The position numbers were made by a program, and so were the translations under genes. Positions 50,932 to 58,884 of a stretch of 64,000 nucleotides of DNA are shown in pieces. Origin of the DNA: Pseudomonadota bacterium. GTDB taxonomy: Bacteria > Pseudomonadota > Gammaproteobacteria > Pseudomonadales > Moraxellaceae. Each line of letters begins with the position of its first letter. The first letter of the stretch is position 1. The notes beneath the pieces are model-generated. The model did not search any database and was not told the DNA's origin. It saw only the letters and a program-made list of their open reading frames with translations. The stretch is taken from contig JAEWKT010000018.1 in NCBI GenBank assembly GCA_023393635.1, forward strand, positions 1-64,000, written 5' to 3'.

Positions 50932-51852
50932 ATGTTGAGTCGTTTTTTTGTACTTCTTTTAAGCTGCCTTACTCTTACAGCCTGTGACAAATCCAGCAAA
51001 ACCAGCCCCATTGTAAGTCCTACCATCCAACCCCGTGAACCAGTAATTGCCTTGGCATTAGGTGGTGGTGGTGCGAAAGGATTTGCACATATTGGTGCCA
51101 TTAAAGTACTTGAATCGCATGGCATTAAACCAAAAATTGTCACGGGTACCAGTGCAGGCAGCTTTGTGGGCAGTTTATATGCCAGCGGTAAAACTGGTTT
51201 TCAGTTGCAAGAGATTGCCTTAAAACTTGAAGAATCAGACATTCGTGATTTAACCATCAGTAAACAAGGTTTTATTACAGGGCAAAAACTGCAAGATTAC
51301 GTCAATAAGCAAATTGGCAATAAGCCCATTCAGCAGTTCCCCATTCGCTTTGCGGCAGTTGCTACGCAATTGGATAATGGCCAAAAGGTCGCATTTAATC
51401 GGGGCAATGCAGGTCAGGCCGTACGCGCGTCATGCAGTATACCCAACGTGTTTATTCCTGCCACGATTGGCGGCAAACGCTATGTTGATGGCGGTTTGGT
51501 CAGCCCCATTCCTGTAGAAACAGCACGCGATATGGGCGCAGATATTGTGATAGCCATTGATATTTCAGCCCGTCCCAAAGCAGGGCAATCAAGCAATATT
51601 TGGGGCTTACTGGATCAAACCTTAAATATTATGGGACAACAAACCATTAATCAGGAATTAACACAAGCCGATGTTGTAATCAAGCCTGAAGTGGGCAATT
51701 TAGGGGTGATGGATCTTAAATCACGTCATCAAAGTATTTTAGAGGGTGAGCGCGCAGCACAACGTCAATTGGCTGCAATTGATCGCAAGATTCAACAATT
51801 TAAACAATCTGCACAGGCCAAACTACCTCCGCCTCGCGCCAAGCTGCAATAA
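50932..51852 (+). CDS. Patatin-like phospholipase lipoprotein
   Basis: Patatin-family lipid acyl hydrolase, 306 residues from ATG 50932. The signal peptide MLSRFFVLLLSCLTLTAC has a lipobox LTAC, so the enzyme is probably anchored in the envelope. Catalytic dyad: Ser in GTSAG and Asp in DGG (YVDGGLVSPIP); oxyanion hole ALGGGGAKGFAHIG. The fold is similar to RssA/YchK, but those lack the lipoprotein signal. ATG 50914 is in frame and would lengthen the leader. A role in outer-membrane lipid turnover is inference. Confidence 0.88.
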   Translation: MLSRFFVLLLSCLTLTACDKSSKTSPIVSPTIQPREPVIALALGGGGAKGFAHIGAIKVLESHGIKPKIVTGTSAGSFVGSLYASGKTGFQLQEIALKLEESDIRDLTISKQGFITGQKLQDYVNKQIGNKPIQQFPIRFAAVATQLDNGQKVAFNRGNAGQAVRASCSIPNVFIPATIGGKRYVDGGLVSPIPVETARDMGADIVIAIDISARPKAGQSSNIWGLLDQTLNIMGQQTINQELTQADVVIKPEVGNLGVMDLKSRHQSILEGERAAQRQLAAIDRKIQQFKQSAQAKLPPPRAKLQ

Positions 51853-51985
51853 ATAATTCACAACCGCCTTTTAGCAATAAGCCTTCTGTTTCACGTTTAA
51901 TTATTTGCCAATTAGCCACCCATTGCTGGTGGCTTGCGGTATGATTGCCCTATAACTATATAATGATGGCATAGGAGGAATACGG

Positions 51986-52438
51986 ATGGAATTTTATCCA
52001 GAAGTATGGCATTGGGTGGTTCTTGGCGTCGGCCTAATTTTATTTGAACTTATTTTACCGTCATTTACTGCACTTTGGTTTGGCGTGGCTGCTTGTATTG
52101 TGGCACTACTGCTATGGCTATTTCCAGGCTTAGGACTAGAAGTGCAAATCATTGGCTGGATTATTTTATCAGTTGCCTTTACTGTTTTTTGGTTTAAGTA
52201 TTTAAAACCCTTATCACTGGATAAAACCACGGCAGGTTTACCACGTGAAGCCATTATTGGCCAAGTGGGCAACGTTGTCACTGCCCCATTAAATGAACAT
52301 ATGGGCAAGGTACGTTTTCCAATGCCTATTTTAGGTTCGGATGAATGGCTGTGCCGTTCTCAAGAAGAGCTTGTGGTGGGTGATCGTGTTAAAGTGGTTG
52401 ATATTTTGGGTAATGAAGTGGTGGTTACTCGGTTTTAA
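51986..52438 (+). CDS. NfeD family membrane protein
   Basis: 150-residue NfeD-like protein, usually paired with SPFH proteins. Two to three transmembrane segments (about 10-75), then the C-terminal OB-fold: IIGQVGNVVTAPLNEHMGKVRF, VGDRVKVVDILGNEVVV. Equivalent to E. coli YbbK. ATG 51986 has AGGAGG 8 nt upstream. TATAAT at 51959-51964 is a possible -10. Followed after 36 bp by the SPFH gene. Confidence 0.9.
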   Translation: MEFYPEVWHWVVLGVGLILFELILPSFTALWFGVAACIVALLLWLFPGLGLEVQIIGWIILSVAFTVFWFKYLKPLSLDKTTAGLPREAIIGQVGNVVTAPLNEHMGKVRFPMPILGSDEWLCRSQEELVVGDRVKVVDILGNEVVVTRF

Positions 52439-52474
52439 GCGGCCTTACGCTTATTATTTTATAACAAGGAGAAA

Positions 52475-53329
52475 ATGATGTCTGGTGGATTTATTATCGT
52501 GTTGGCATTGCTGATTTTTGTAGCAGTCACCATTGCCAAAGGGGTACGTCTGGTGCCACAGGGTTATAAGTGGATTGTGCAGCGTCTGGGCAAATATCAT
52601 GGCACGCTTAACCCTGGCTTAAACTTTGTCATTCCCTATGTTGACGAAGTTGCCTACAAAGTAACGACTAAAGATATTGTATTGGATATTCCGTCACAGG
52701 AAGTCATTACCCGCGACAACGCGGTGCTGATCATGAATGCAGTGGCTTATATTAATTTGATTACGCCAGAAAAAGCAGTGTATGGCATCGAAAACTATAG
52801 CTGGGCCATTCAAAACATGGTGCAAACCACCCTGCGCTCCATTGTGGGCGAAATGGATTTAGATGCGGCACTTTCCTCGCGCGATCATATCAAAGCAAAG
52901 TTAAAAGCTGCGATTTCTGATGATATTTCAGACTGGGGCATTATGCTCAAGACCGTTGAGATTCAAGACATTCGCCCTTCTCCCACCATGCAACAAGCCA
53001 TGGAGTCGCAAGCAGCGGCTGAACGTACCCGCCGTGCTACCGTTACCCGTGCTGATGGTGAAAAACAAGCTGCTATTTTAGAAGCGGAAGGCCGTCTGGA
53101 AGCCTCGCGCCGTGATGCTGAAGCGCAAGTGGTTTTGGCGCAAGCCAGTCAGGAAGCCATTAATCTGGTATCGTCAGCCATTGGTGAAAAAGAATTGCCT
53201 GTGACCTATATTCTGGGGGAGCAATACGTTAAAGCCATGCAGGATATTTCTAAGTCACCAAACAGTAAAACAGTGGTATTGCCTGCCGACTTACTGGGCA
53301 CATTAAAAGGCTTTATTGGTAAATCTTAA
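52475..53329 (+). CDS. qmcA: SPFH/stomatin-like protein QmcA
   Basis: 284-residue SPFH (stomatin/prohibitin) protein of the inner membrane. A transmembrane helix at about 4-24 is followed by an SPFH domain (VPQGYKWIVQRLGKY, GLNFVIPYVDEVAYKV, DIPSQEVITRDNAVL, MVQTTLRSIVGEMDLD) and a C-terminal coiled coil (ERTRRATVTRADGEKQAAIL). Forms a pair with the NfeD protein; such pairs organise membrane microdomains and modulate FtsH. AAGGAG precedes ATG 52475. Strong terminator downstream. Confidence 0.92.
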   Translation: MMSGGFIIVLALLIFVAVTIAKGVRLVPQGYKWIVQRLGKYHGTLNPGLNFVIPYVDEVAYKVTTKDIVLDIPSQEVITRDNAVLIMNAVAYINLITPEKAVYGIENYSWAIQNMVQTTLRSIVGEMDLDAALSSRDHIKAKLKAAISDDISDWGIMLKTVEIQDIRPSPTMQQAMESQAAAERTRRATVTRADGEKQAAILEAEGRLEASRRDAEAQVVLAQASQEAINLVSSAIGEKELPVTYILGEQYVKAMQDISKSPNSKTVVLPADLLGTLKGFIGKS

Positions 53330-53363
53330 GCTTTAAAACCTTTTCTATTAGCAAGTCATATGC

Positions 53364-53399
53364 AAAAAAGACCAACGCTTGATGCCGTTGGTCTTTTTT
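53364..53399. terminator. Bidirectional terminator between qmcA and ispA
   Basis: AAAAAAGACCAACG (53364-53377), 8-nt loop, CGTTGGTCTTTTTT (53386-53399): perfect 14-bp stem serving both convergent genes. Confidence 0.9.
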
Positions 53400-53435
53400 A
53401 TTGAGACGTTATTTTTAAGTGAATCAAATATTAAA

Positions 53436-54365
53436 CTAGCTTTTACGATTGAGTAAAAACTGCGCTAAAGCCTGCATCGGTTCTAAATCTTTTGGGGCAT
53501 AAGGCAGGTTTTGTAAGGCAGTAAATGCACGTTGATGTAGATCTTGCGATAATTCAATGGCTTGCTCTATTCCTATTATTGATGGATAGGTGGCTTTTTG
53601 ATGCTGTTCATCCACACCTGCGGTTTTACCCAATACTTCAGTGGTTGCCGTCACATCCAAAATGTCATCTTGTACCTGATAGGCAAGGCCTAAATAACCA
53701 GCAAATTCTACAAGCTGGCTATACAGTGAATCGCGCAATTCAATACCAACGCTTAATGCACCCATGCCAATTGCTGCCTGAATCAGCGCGCCTGTTTTAT
53801 TTAAATGAATAGTTTCTAAATCAAGCTGACTAATAGTTTTTTGTTCAGCTTGTAAATCCAGGATTTGTCCTTGCACCATGCGATTGGCAGCTTGTGCCAG
53901 CACATAAGACTGTTGACCACCCACGGCCATATCATGCGGTGTAGGTTCAACATCTTGTGAAAATACATTGCTATTAAGCACTTCAAAAGCCAGTGTTTGT
54001 AAGATATCACCTACCAGTAACGCCGTCGCCTCGCCATAAAGCTTATGGCAAGTGGGCTGTCCACGGCGTAGCTCATCATCATCCATGCACGGCAAATCAT
54101 CATGTACCAGTGAATAGCAATGAATCAGCTCAACTGCCACGGCAGCACGGCGCGCGGCAAGGTTGAGCACAGGCTCATGCATAAGGGCAATCGCATAAGT
54201 TAATGCAGGGCGAATACGTTTACCACCCAGCATGACTGCATGATGGACGGCTTCTTTTAGAGGCGAAGGGAGCAACTGTTGCTCAAGTACAGTTTGCAAA
54301 TCAAGCTGTATGCGATCCCGCGCGGCTGTTAAACTGTCTTGTTCAGCACTGCTTAGCGTTACCAT
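53436..54365 (-). CDS. ispA: (2E,6E)-farnesyl diphosphate synthase
   Basis: Condenses IPP with DMAPP and GPP to make farnesyl diphosphate, precursor of quinones and undecaprenyl carriers. 309 residues from ATG 54365; a longer frame to 54416 is unlikely. First aspartate-rich motif VHDDLPCMDDDELRRG, second YQVQDDILDV; GGKRIRPAL at the N-terminal substrate site. Uses IPP/DMAPP from ispH in this window. Confidence 0.94.
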   Translation of the reverse strand: MVTLSSAEQDSLTAARDRIQLDLQTVLEQQLLPSPLKEAVHHAVMLGGKRIRPALTYAIALMHEPVLNLAARRAAVAVELIHCYSLVHDDLPCMDDDELRRGQPTCHKLYGEATALLVGDILQTLAFEVLNSNVFSQDVEPTPHDMAVGGQQSYVLAQAANRMVQGQILDLQAEQKTISQLDLETIHLNKTGALIQAAIGMGALSVGIELRDSLYSQLVEFAGYLGLAYQVQDDILDVTATTEVLGKTAGVDEQHQKATYPSIIGIEQAIELSQDLHQRAFTALQNLPYAPKDLEPMQALAQFLLNRKS

Positions 54366-54471
54366 GAAATTTCTCACAGGTGTTTTAAAACAATTGTGCC
54401 TTATTTTAAATAACAAACTGTATTTGTTGTGTTTTTAACCATTAGGTTTTTTTAACACTTCAGTTTTCACA

Positions 54472-54816
54472 TCAGGCTTTTTTAACAAATTCGGATTTCA
54501 GTTTCATGGCACCGATCCCATCAATTTTGCAATCAATGTCATGACCATCACTAGAATCGGGCAATAAGCGAATATTTTTCACTTTGGTACCTACTTTGAC
54601 CACCTGCGATGAACCTTTGATTTTAAGGTCTTTAATGACTGTCACTGCATCGCCATCGTTTAACGCATTACCATGGGCATCTTTGATCCCTGAATTCGCA
54701 TCTTGTGTTTCAGTTTCAGTAGCACTCCATTCATGGGCACACTCTGGACAAATCAGTAAACTACCATCTTCGTAGGTGTATTCAGATTGGCATTTCGGGC
54801 AGGCAGGTAAACTCAT
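54472..54816 (-). CDS. yjdM: PhnA/YjdM family zinc-ribbon protein
   Basis: 114-residue protein with an N-terminal zinc ribbon (CPKCQSEYTYEDGSLLICPECAHEW) and a C-terminal PhnA domain (DAHGNALNDGDAVTVIKDLKIKGSSQVVKVGTKVKNIRL). Although called PhnA, it is not a phosphonoacetate hydrolase; its function is unclear. AAGGAA precedes the ATG, inside a perfect 10-bp inverted repeat. Confidence 0.92.
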   Translation of the reverse strand: MSLPACPKCQSEYTYEDGSLLICPECAHEWSATETETQDANSGIKDAHGNALNDGDAVTVIKDLKIKGSSQVVKVGTKVKNIRLLPDSSDGHDIDCKIDGIGAMKLKSEFVKKA

Positions 54817-54817
54817 G

Positions 54818-54850
54818 GTATAATTCCTTAAATTTTATAGGGAATTATAC
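54818..54850 (-). promoter_or_regulatory. Palindrome over the yjdM -10/ribosome-binding region
   Basis: Minus strand GTATAATTCC (54850-54841), 13-nt spacer, GGAATTATAC (54827-54818), then C and the ATG. The upstream arm contains a consensus TATAAT, the downstream arm holds part of the Shine-Dalgarno AAGGA. It may be an operator for a repressor, or, if transcription starts further upstream, an RNA hairpin masking the ribosome-binding site. Confidence 0.5.
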
Positions 54851-54893
54851 GTCATTTAGAAGTTTTTTTCTCTATCGGCAAAATGTCTGTGGC

Positions 54894-55424
54894 TTATTTG
54901 CTGTCATCAGACAGTATTGCCACTTGCTGCATGTAATTAGTTAACTTTTGACGTGATTGCTGCAAGGTGGCTTCATCACTATTTTTGGCAAGATCGCGTT
55001 GCATACGCAACACATGTTGACGTAAGGTATGTCGGTCAGCAGCCTGATAAGTTCTTACAAATTCATTTAAGGCTTGATCGCCCTGCTCAAGCAAACGGTC
55101 AAACCAGCGCATGAGCTGTGCCTGTTTTTTTGCCCCTTGCCGTGGCGATAACGCTGCCATTAATACACTTTCATCTTCATGGCGTAATAATTTACCAATA
55201 CGCTGAAACTGACGACGACGTGCTTCAAATGCGCTAATTTTACCCAGCTCTAATAAGGCATCTTTTAATGCCTCATCAATAGGCAGTTTTTTAATCTGGT
55301 TGACTGACAGCGATGCCAGTTGTTCACCCAATGCGGCAAAACGCTGCACTGCTTTTTTCTGCTCGGTCTTACTTGGACGGCCATCCAGGCCTTCCCACTC
55401 TTCCTCAATGGTTTTACGCGCCAT
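54894..55424 (-). CDS. darP: Ribosome biogenesis factor DarP (YjgA, DUF615)
   Basis: Helical 176-residue protein of the DUF615/DarP family, which assists late 50S assembly. Signatures: EEWEGLDGRPSKTEQKKAVQ, LPIDEALKDALLEL, EARRRQFQRIGKLLR and DRLLEQGDQALNEF. It follows ptsO by about 20 bp on the minus strand. Confidence 0.92.
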   Translation of the reverse strand: MARKTIEEEWEGLDGRPSKTEQKKAVQRFAALGEQLASLSVNQIKKLPIDEALKDALLELGKISAFEARRRQFQRIGKLLRHEDESVLMAALSPRQGAKKQAQLMRWFDRLLEQGDQALNEFVRTYQAADRHTLRQHVLRMQRDLAKNSDEATLQQSRQKLTNYMQQVAILSDDSK

Positions 55425-55444
55425 AACTATTTGATCTCTAAAAA

Positions 55445-55714
55445 CTATTCTGCCTCTAAAAAGCGTGCTGCGAACAGTTGTTTAATGGCCTCACAGGCTT
55501 TTTCTTCATCTGGACCATTGACCACCAAACGTAACGTACTGCCTTTGCCTGCCCCTAACATTAACAACGACATAATATTTTTGGCATCAATGAGGTTATT
55601 GCCGCGTCCAAGCTGAATATCAGAGCGGTATTTGCTAGTGACTTCAATCAAGCGTCCTGATGCGCGTGCATGTAAGCCTAGTTTGTTAATTACATCAATG
55701 GTGGTGTCAATCAT
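55445..55714 (-). CDS. ptsO: HPr-like phosphocarrier NPr
   Basis: 89-residue HPr-fold protein from ATG 55714. Phosphorylation site His in NKLGLHARAS; the Ser46 region reads DAKNIMSLLMLGAGKGS. The start overlaps the rapZ stop (ATGA), the same rapZ-ptsO pairing as in the nitrogen-PTS cluster of E. coli, though rpoN, hpf and ptsN are not here. NPr carries phosphate from EI-Ntr to EIIA-Ntr. The longer open frame to 55756 lies within rapZ. Confidence 0.9.
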   Translation of the reverse strand: MIDTTIDVINKLGLHARASGRLIEVTSKYRSDIQLGRGNNLIDAKNIMSLLMLGAGKGSTLRLVVNGPDEEKACEAIKQLFAARFLEAE

Positions 55715-56562
55715 GACCAGTGCTTCATTTCCCGATGCAAGGTTTGGGTAGGCCATTGTAACTTAAGTGTTTCACACAGTCTGTTTACTAGATAAACAGA
55801 CCGATGTTGACCACCCGTACAGCCAACGGCAATGGTTAAATAATGGCGATGTCCTTCAGCAAATACAGGCATCCACTTTAGTAGAAACTCATAAATATCA
55901 TCGAACATCATATTGGTGTTTTTGTCCGCACTTAAAAACTCCTGCACTTGGCTATCAAGTCCCGTTTTGGCACGTAAGGCAGGTTGCCAGTGCGGGTTGG
56001 GCAAGTGACGCACGTCAAATACAAAATCTGCATCCAGTGGAATACCATGCTTATAGCCAAATGACTGCAAAATCAGAATCATTTGATCGCCCTGTCCCAT
56101 TTTGACAGACAAGGTATGTTTTAGTTCATGGACATTTAAATTACTGGTATCAAGTGTGAGTGTGGCCAAATTGGCTACAGGTGCCAATAAGGCGTCTTCG
56201 GCACTTAAAGCTTCTTGCAGGGTTTTATGCCGATCCGCTAAAGGATGACGCCGACGAGTGGCTCCAAAGCGAGCCAGCAAAATATCATCACGCGCATTTA
56301 AAAATAAAACTTCAACCTCACCATGCACTTTTAACTGCGCCACGATAGACTCAAATTCCATCAGGTCAGCGCGTGGCGTACGCACATCCACGCCTAGTGC
56401 CAACATGTCCAGATGGTTTTCCTGATCCAGCTTGGCAACAATTTCTGGCAAGAGTGATAACGGCAGGTTATCAATACTGTAATAACCCAGGTCTTCTAGA
56501 ATATGCAGTGCCGAACTCTTACCTGAACCCGAACGTCCCGAGACAATCAGCAGTCTTTTCAC
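55711..56562 (-). CDS. rapZ: RNase adapter RapZ
   Basis: 283-residue RNA-binding adapter/ATPase. P-loop GRSGSGKSSAL near residues 8-18, VDVRTPR, and the C-terminal domain with SFGYKHGIPLDADFVFDVRHLPNPHW and TIAVGCTGGQHRSVYLV. In E. coli RapZ directs RNase E to GlmZ to control glucosamine-6-phosphate synthesis. Coupled by a 4-bp overlap to ptsO. Confidence 0.95.
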   Translation of the reverse strand: MKRLLIVSGRSGSGKSSALHILEDLGYYSIDNLPLSLLPEIVAKLDQENHLDMLALGVDVRTPRADLMEFESIVAQLKVHGEVEVLFLNARDDILLARFGATRRRHPLADRHKTLQEALSAEDALLAPVANLATLTLDTSNLNVHELKHTLSVKMGQGDQMILILQSFGYKHGIPLDADFVFDVRHLPNPHWQPALRAKTGLDSQVQEFLSADKNTNMMFDDIYEFLLKWMPVFAEGHRHYLTIAVGCTGGQHRSVYLVNRLCETLKLQWPTQTLHREMKHWS

Positions 56563-56622
56563 GCCATCTCCTGATAATGAGCCAATAATATCCTACTGTA
56601 TTTACTATATAAAACAATCGGC

Positions 56623-57471
56623 CTAATGATTGTGTTTAATCAGTAAGTTATCAATGAGTCGGGTAGTGCCTATTTTGGCGGCAACCAACACGACGACATC
56701 CTGATTTAAGTGGCTTACTGGCTGTAAATCAGGTGTGCGTAATTCTAGATAATCAACCTCAAAACCATGGGTGCTTAAGTGATCGCGGCCACGTTGCAAA
56801 ATAGCGGCGATGTCTGTGTTGCCTGCCTGAATATCTTGTGCAATGGTGCTCAAGGTTTGATAAATCTGGACTGCAGTTTGTTTATCAGCACCAGATAAAT
56901 AACCATTGCGTGAGCTTAAAGCAAGTCCGTTTTCATCACGGACAATGGGCACACCCACAATATCAATTGAAAAACATAAGTCATGCGTCAGATGACGAAT
57001 CACTGCCAGCTGCTGCCAGTCTTTTTCACCAAAAAAAGCAGCATTGGGCTGTACCATATTAAATAATTTGGTGACGACCGTGGCTACACCAGTAAAATGT
57101 CCAGGTCGGTTTTTACCGCATAAGTCGTTGGCAACATCATTAACTTGCACCGTGGTGAGCTGCGGGTTACTGCCATACATTTGCTGAACGCTAGGGGCAA
57201 AAATGACATCACAGCCTGCATCGGCTAAAAGCTGGCTATCGGCTTCAAGAGTACGCGGATAAGTCTCAAAGTCTTCCCCTGCCCCAAACTGGGTGGGATT
57301 AACAAAAATACTCACCACCACCACATCGCAATAATTTTTGGCTTCTTTAACCAGTGCCAAATGCCCTTGATGCAAATTACCCATGGTGGGTACAAAACCA
57401 ATGGTTTTGCGCGCCAAACGCACTGGCATCAACGCCGCCTGCAAACCCTGCAAAGTCACTTCAGTTCTCAT
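56623..57471 (-). CDS. panC: Pantothenate synthetase
   Basis: Joins pantoate and beta-alanine with ATP to make pantothenate. 282 residues; FVPTMGNLHQGHLALV is the HIGH-like ATP site, VSIFVNPTQFG binds pantoate, and FGEKDWQQLAVIR with VRDENGLALSSRN are the KMSKS-region motifs. Follows panB by 32 bp. Confidence 0.96.
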   Translation of the reverse strand: MRTEVTLQGLQAALMPVRLARKTIGFVPTMGNLHQGHLALVKEAKNYCDVVVVSIFVNPTQFGAGEDFETYPRTLEADSQLLADAGCDVIFAPSVQQMYGSNPQLTTVQVNDVANDLCGKNRPGHFTGVATVVTKLFNMVQPNAAFFGEKDWQQLAVIRHLTHDLCFSIDIVGVPIVRDENGLALSSRNGYLSGADKQTAVQIYQTLSTIAQDIQAGNTDIAAILQRGRDHLSTHGFEVDYLELRTPDLQPVSHLNQDVVVLVAAKIGTTRLIDNLLIKHNH

Positions 57472-57503
57472 TTCTTATACTCTAGGTTTAATACTATTTT
57501 CAT

Positions 57504-58322
57504 TTATAAATCAATTTGAAAGGTATGCTCTGGTGCTGGATACTCACCGTGGCGCACTGCCTGATGAAAGCTTTTAAATGCCTCAACAATAGGATTATCC
57601 CCCTGCTGGCCATGCAACTGATCTTTTAAGAAGTTACGCACAAAACGGGCGGGCTTGCCAAAATTTAAACCCAGCATATCCTGCACCACCAACACTTGGC
57701 CATCACAATATTTGCCTGCACCAATGCCAATAACAGGCACTCCAAAACGTGCTTGTACCTCTTGCGCTGCTTTGACAGGCACACACTCAAGTACCAGCAT
57801 GCTTGCCCCTGCTTCAATCACTGCCTCACAGTCGGCTAATAATTGATCGGCGGCACTACGGGTTTTGGCCTGCACTTTATAGCCACCAAATACATTGACC
57901 GATTGCGGTGTTAAACCCAAGTGGACACAGCTTGGAATACCCCCTTGTGCTAACACACGTACAGTATCAGCAAGCCACGCACCACCTTCCAGCTTCACCA
58001 TTTGCGCACCTGCCTGCATGACCTGACGTGCCGCAGCAATGGCATCACTAATGGTGCTATAAGTCATAAATGGCAAGTCGGCAATAATCAGCGCATGCTG
58101 ATTGCCACGACGCACAGCACGGGTATGATATGCAATATCTTGTACCGTCACAGGCAAGGTAGAGTCATGCCCTTGCACTGTCATGCCCAGCGAATCACCA
58201 ATTAAAATCGTATCAATTTGGGCAATTTCCATTGCTTTTGCCATGGTTGCATCATAACAAGTGAGGCAAGAAAACTTTGTGCCTTCTGCTTTGTATTTCT
58301 GCAATGTGCTTAAACTAATCAT
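57504..58322 (-). CDS. panB: 3-methyl-2-oxobutanoate hydroxymethyltransferase
   Basis: First step of pantothenate synthesis, adding a hydroxymethyl group from methylene-THF to alpha-ketoisovalerate. 272 residues, TIM barrel with FSCLTCYDATMAKAM, ILIGDSLGMTVQGHDSTLPV (Mg-binding Asp), VKLEGGAW and GIGAGKYCDGQVLV. Forms an operon with panC; folK lies upstream. Confidence 0.96.
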   Translation of the reverse strand: MISLSTLQKYKAEGTKFSCLTCYDATMAKAMEIAQIDTILIGDSLGMTVQGHDSTLPVTVQDIAYHTRAVRRGNQHALIIADLPFMTYSTISDAIAAARQVMQAGAQMVKLEGGAWLADTVRVLAQGGIPSCVHLGLTPQSVNVFGGYKVQAKTRSAADQLLADCEAVIEAGASMLVLECVPVKAAQEVQARFGVPVIGIGAGKYCDGQVLVVQDMLGLNFGKPARFVRNFLKDQLHGQQGDNPIVEAFKSFHQAVRHGEYPAPEHTFQIDL

Positions 58323-58380
58323 GACTTAGTCTCCTTGGCAAACAACCAAAAAATAATAACAACGCTGGAATATGCCGATT

Positions 58381-58884
58381 TTAGCGGTTCAGCACCCAAG
58401 AAGAATTGGCAATTTTGTGAATATCATCACATGTGTTAGCCACGGCACAGGTTTTTAATGCCACGCCATTGACGTGCAGCTGATCATCTAAATCAAGCAA
58501 AGGCAGCACCACAAAACTACGCTGCAAAATACCCACATGGGGCACGGTCAAGTCACTGCTTTGAATCGATTGCGTTCCAAATAACAGCAAATCTAAATCC
58601 AGTGTCCGTTCACCCCAGCGACGCATGCGTATTCGGCCTGCCTGTTGCTCTAATTGCTGAAGCTTGGCAAACAATGCCGCTGCGCCAAGATTGGTTTCAA
58701 GCGCTACCACGGCATTAAAATAATCAGGCTGATCCTGTGGCCCCATGGGTTTGCTGCCATAGAGGCTGGACACTTTTACTGTACCCAGCGCAGCAATGCC
58801 TTGCACTGCTTGCTGCAAAATATGAATGCTATCGCCTGAATCATTGCCTAAATTACTGCCAAGTCCAATATAGGCCAATGTCAT
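58381..58884 (-). CDS. folK: 2-amino-4-hydroxy-6-hydroxymethyldihydropteridine pyrophosphokinase
   Basis: HPPK of folate synthesis, 167 residues: AYIGLGSNLGND, SSLYGSKPMGPQDQPDYFNAVVAL, RWGERTLDLDLLLFG (Mg-binding DLD) and VPHVGILQRSFVVLPL. It overlaps the pcnB stop by 4 bp, the usual pcnB-folK-panB-panC arrangement. Confidence 0.95.
   Translation of the reverse strand: MTLAYIGLGSNLGNDSGDSIHILQQAVQGIAALGTVKVSSLYGSKPMGPQDQPDYFNAVVALETNLGAAALFAKLQQLEQQAGRIRMRRWGERTLDLDLLLFGTQSIQSSDLTVPHVGILQRSFVVLPLLDLDDQLHVNGVALKTCAVANTCDDIHKIANSSWVLNR

Noticed and set aside
51915..51933. GCCACC/GGTGGC hairpin before nfeD as terminator
   Set aside because: A perfect 6-bp stem exists but no T-run follows; too weak to call.
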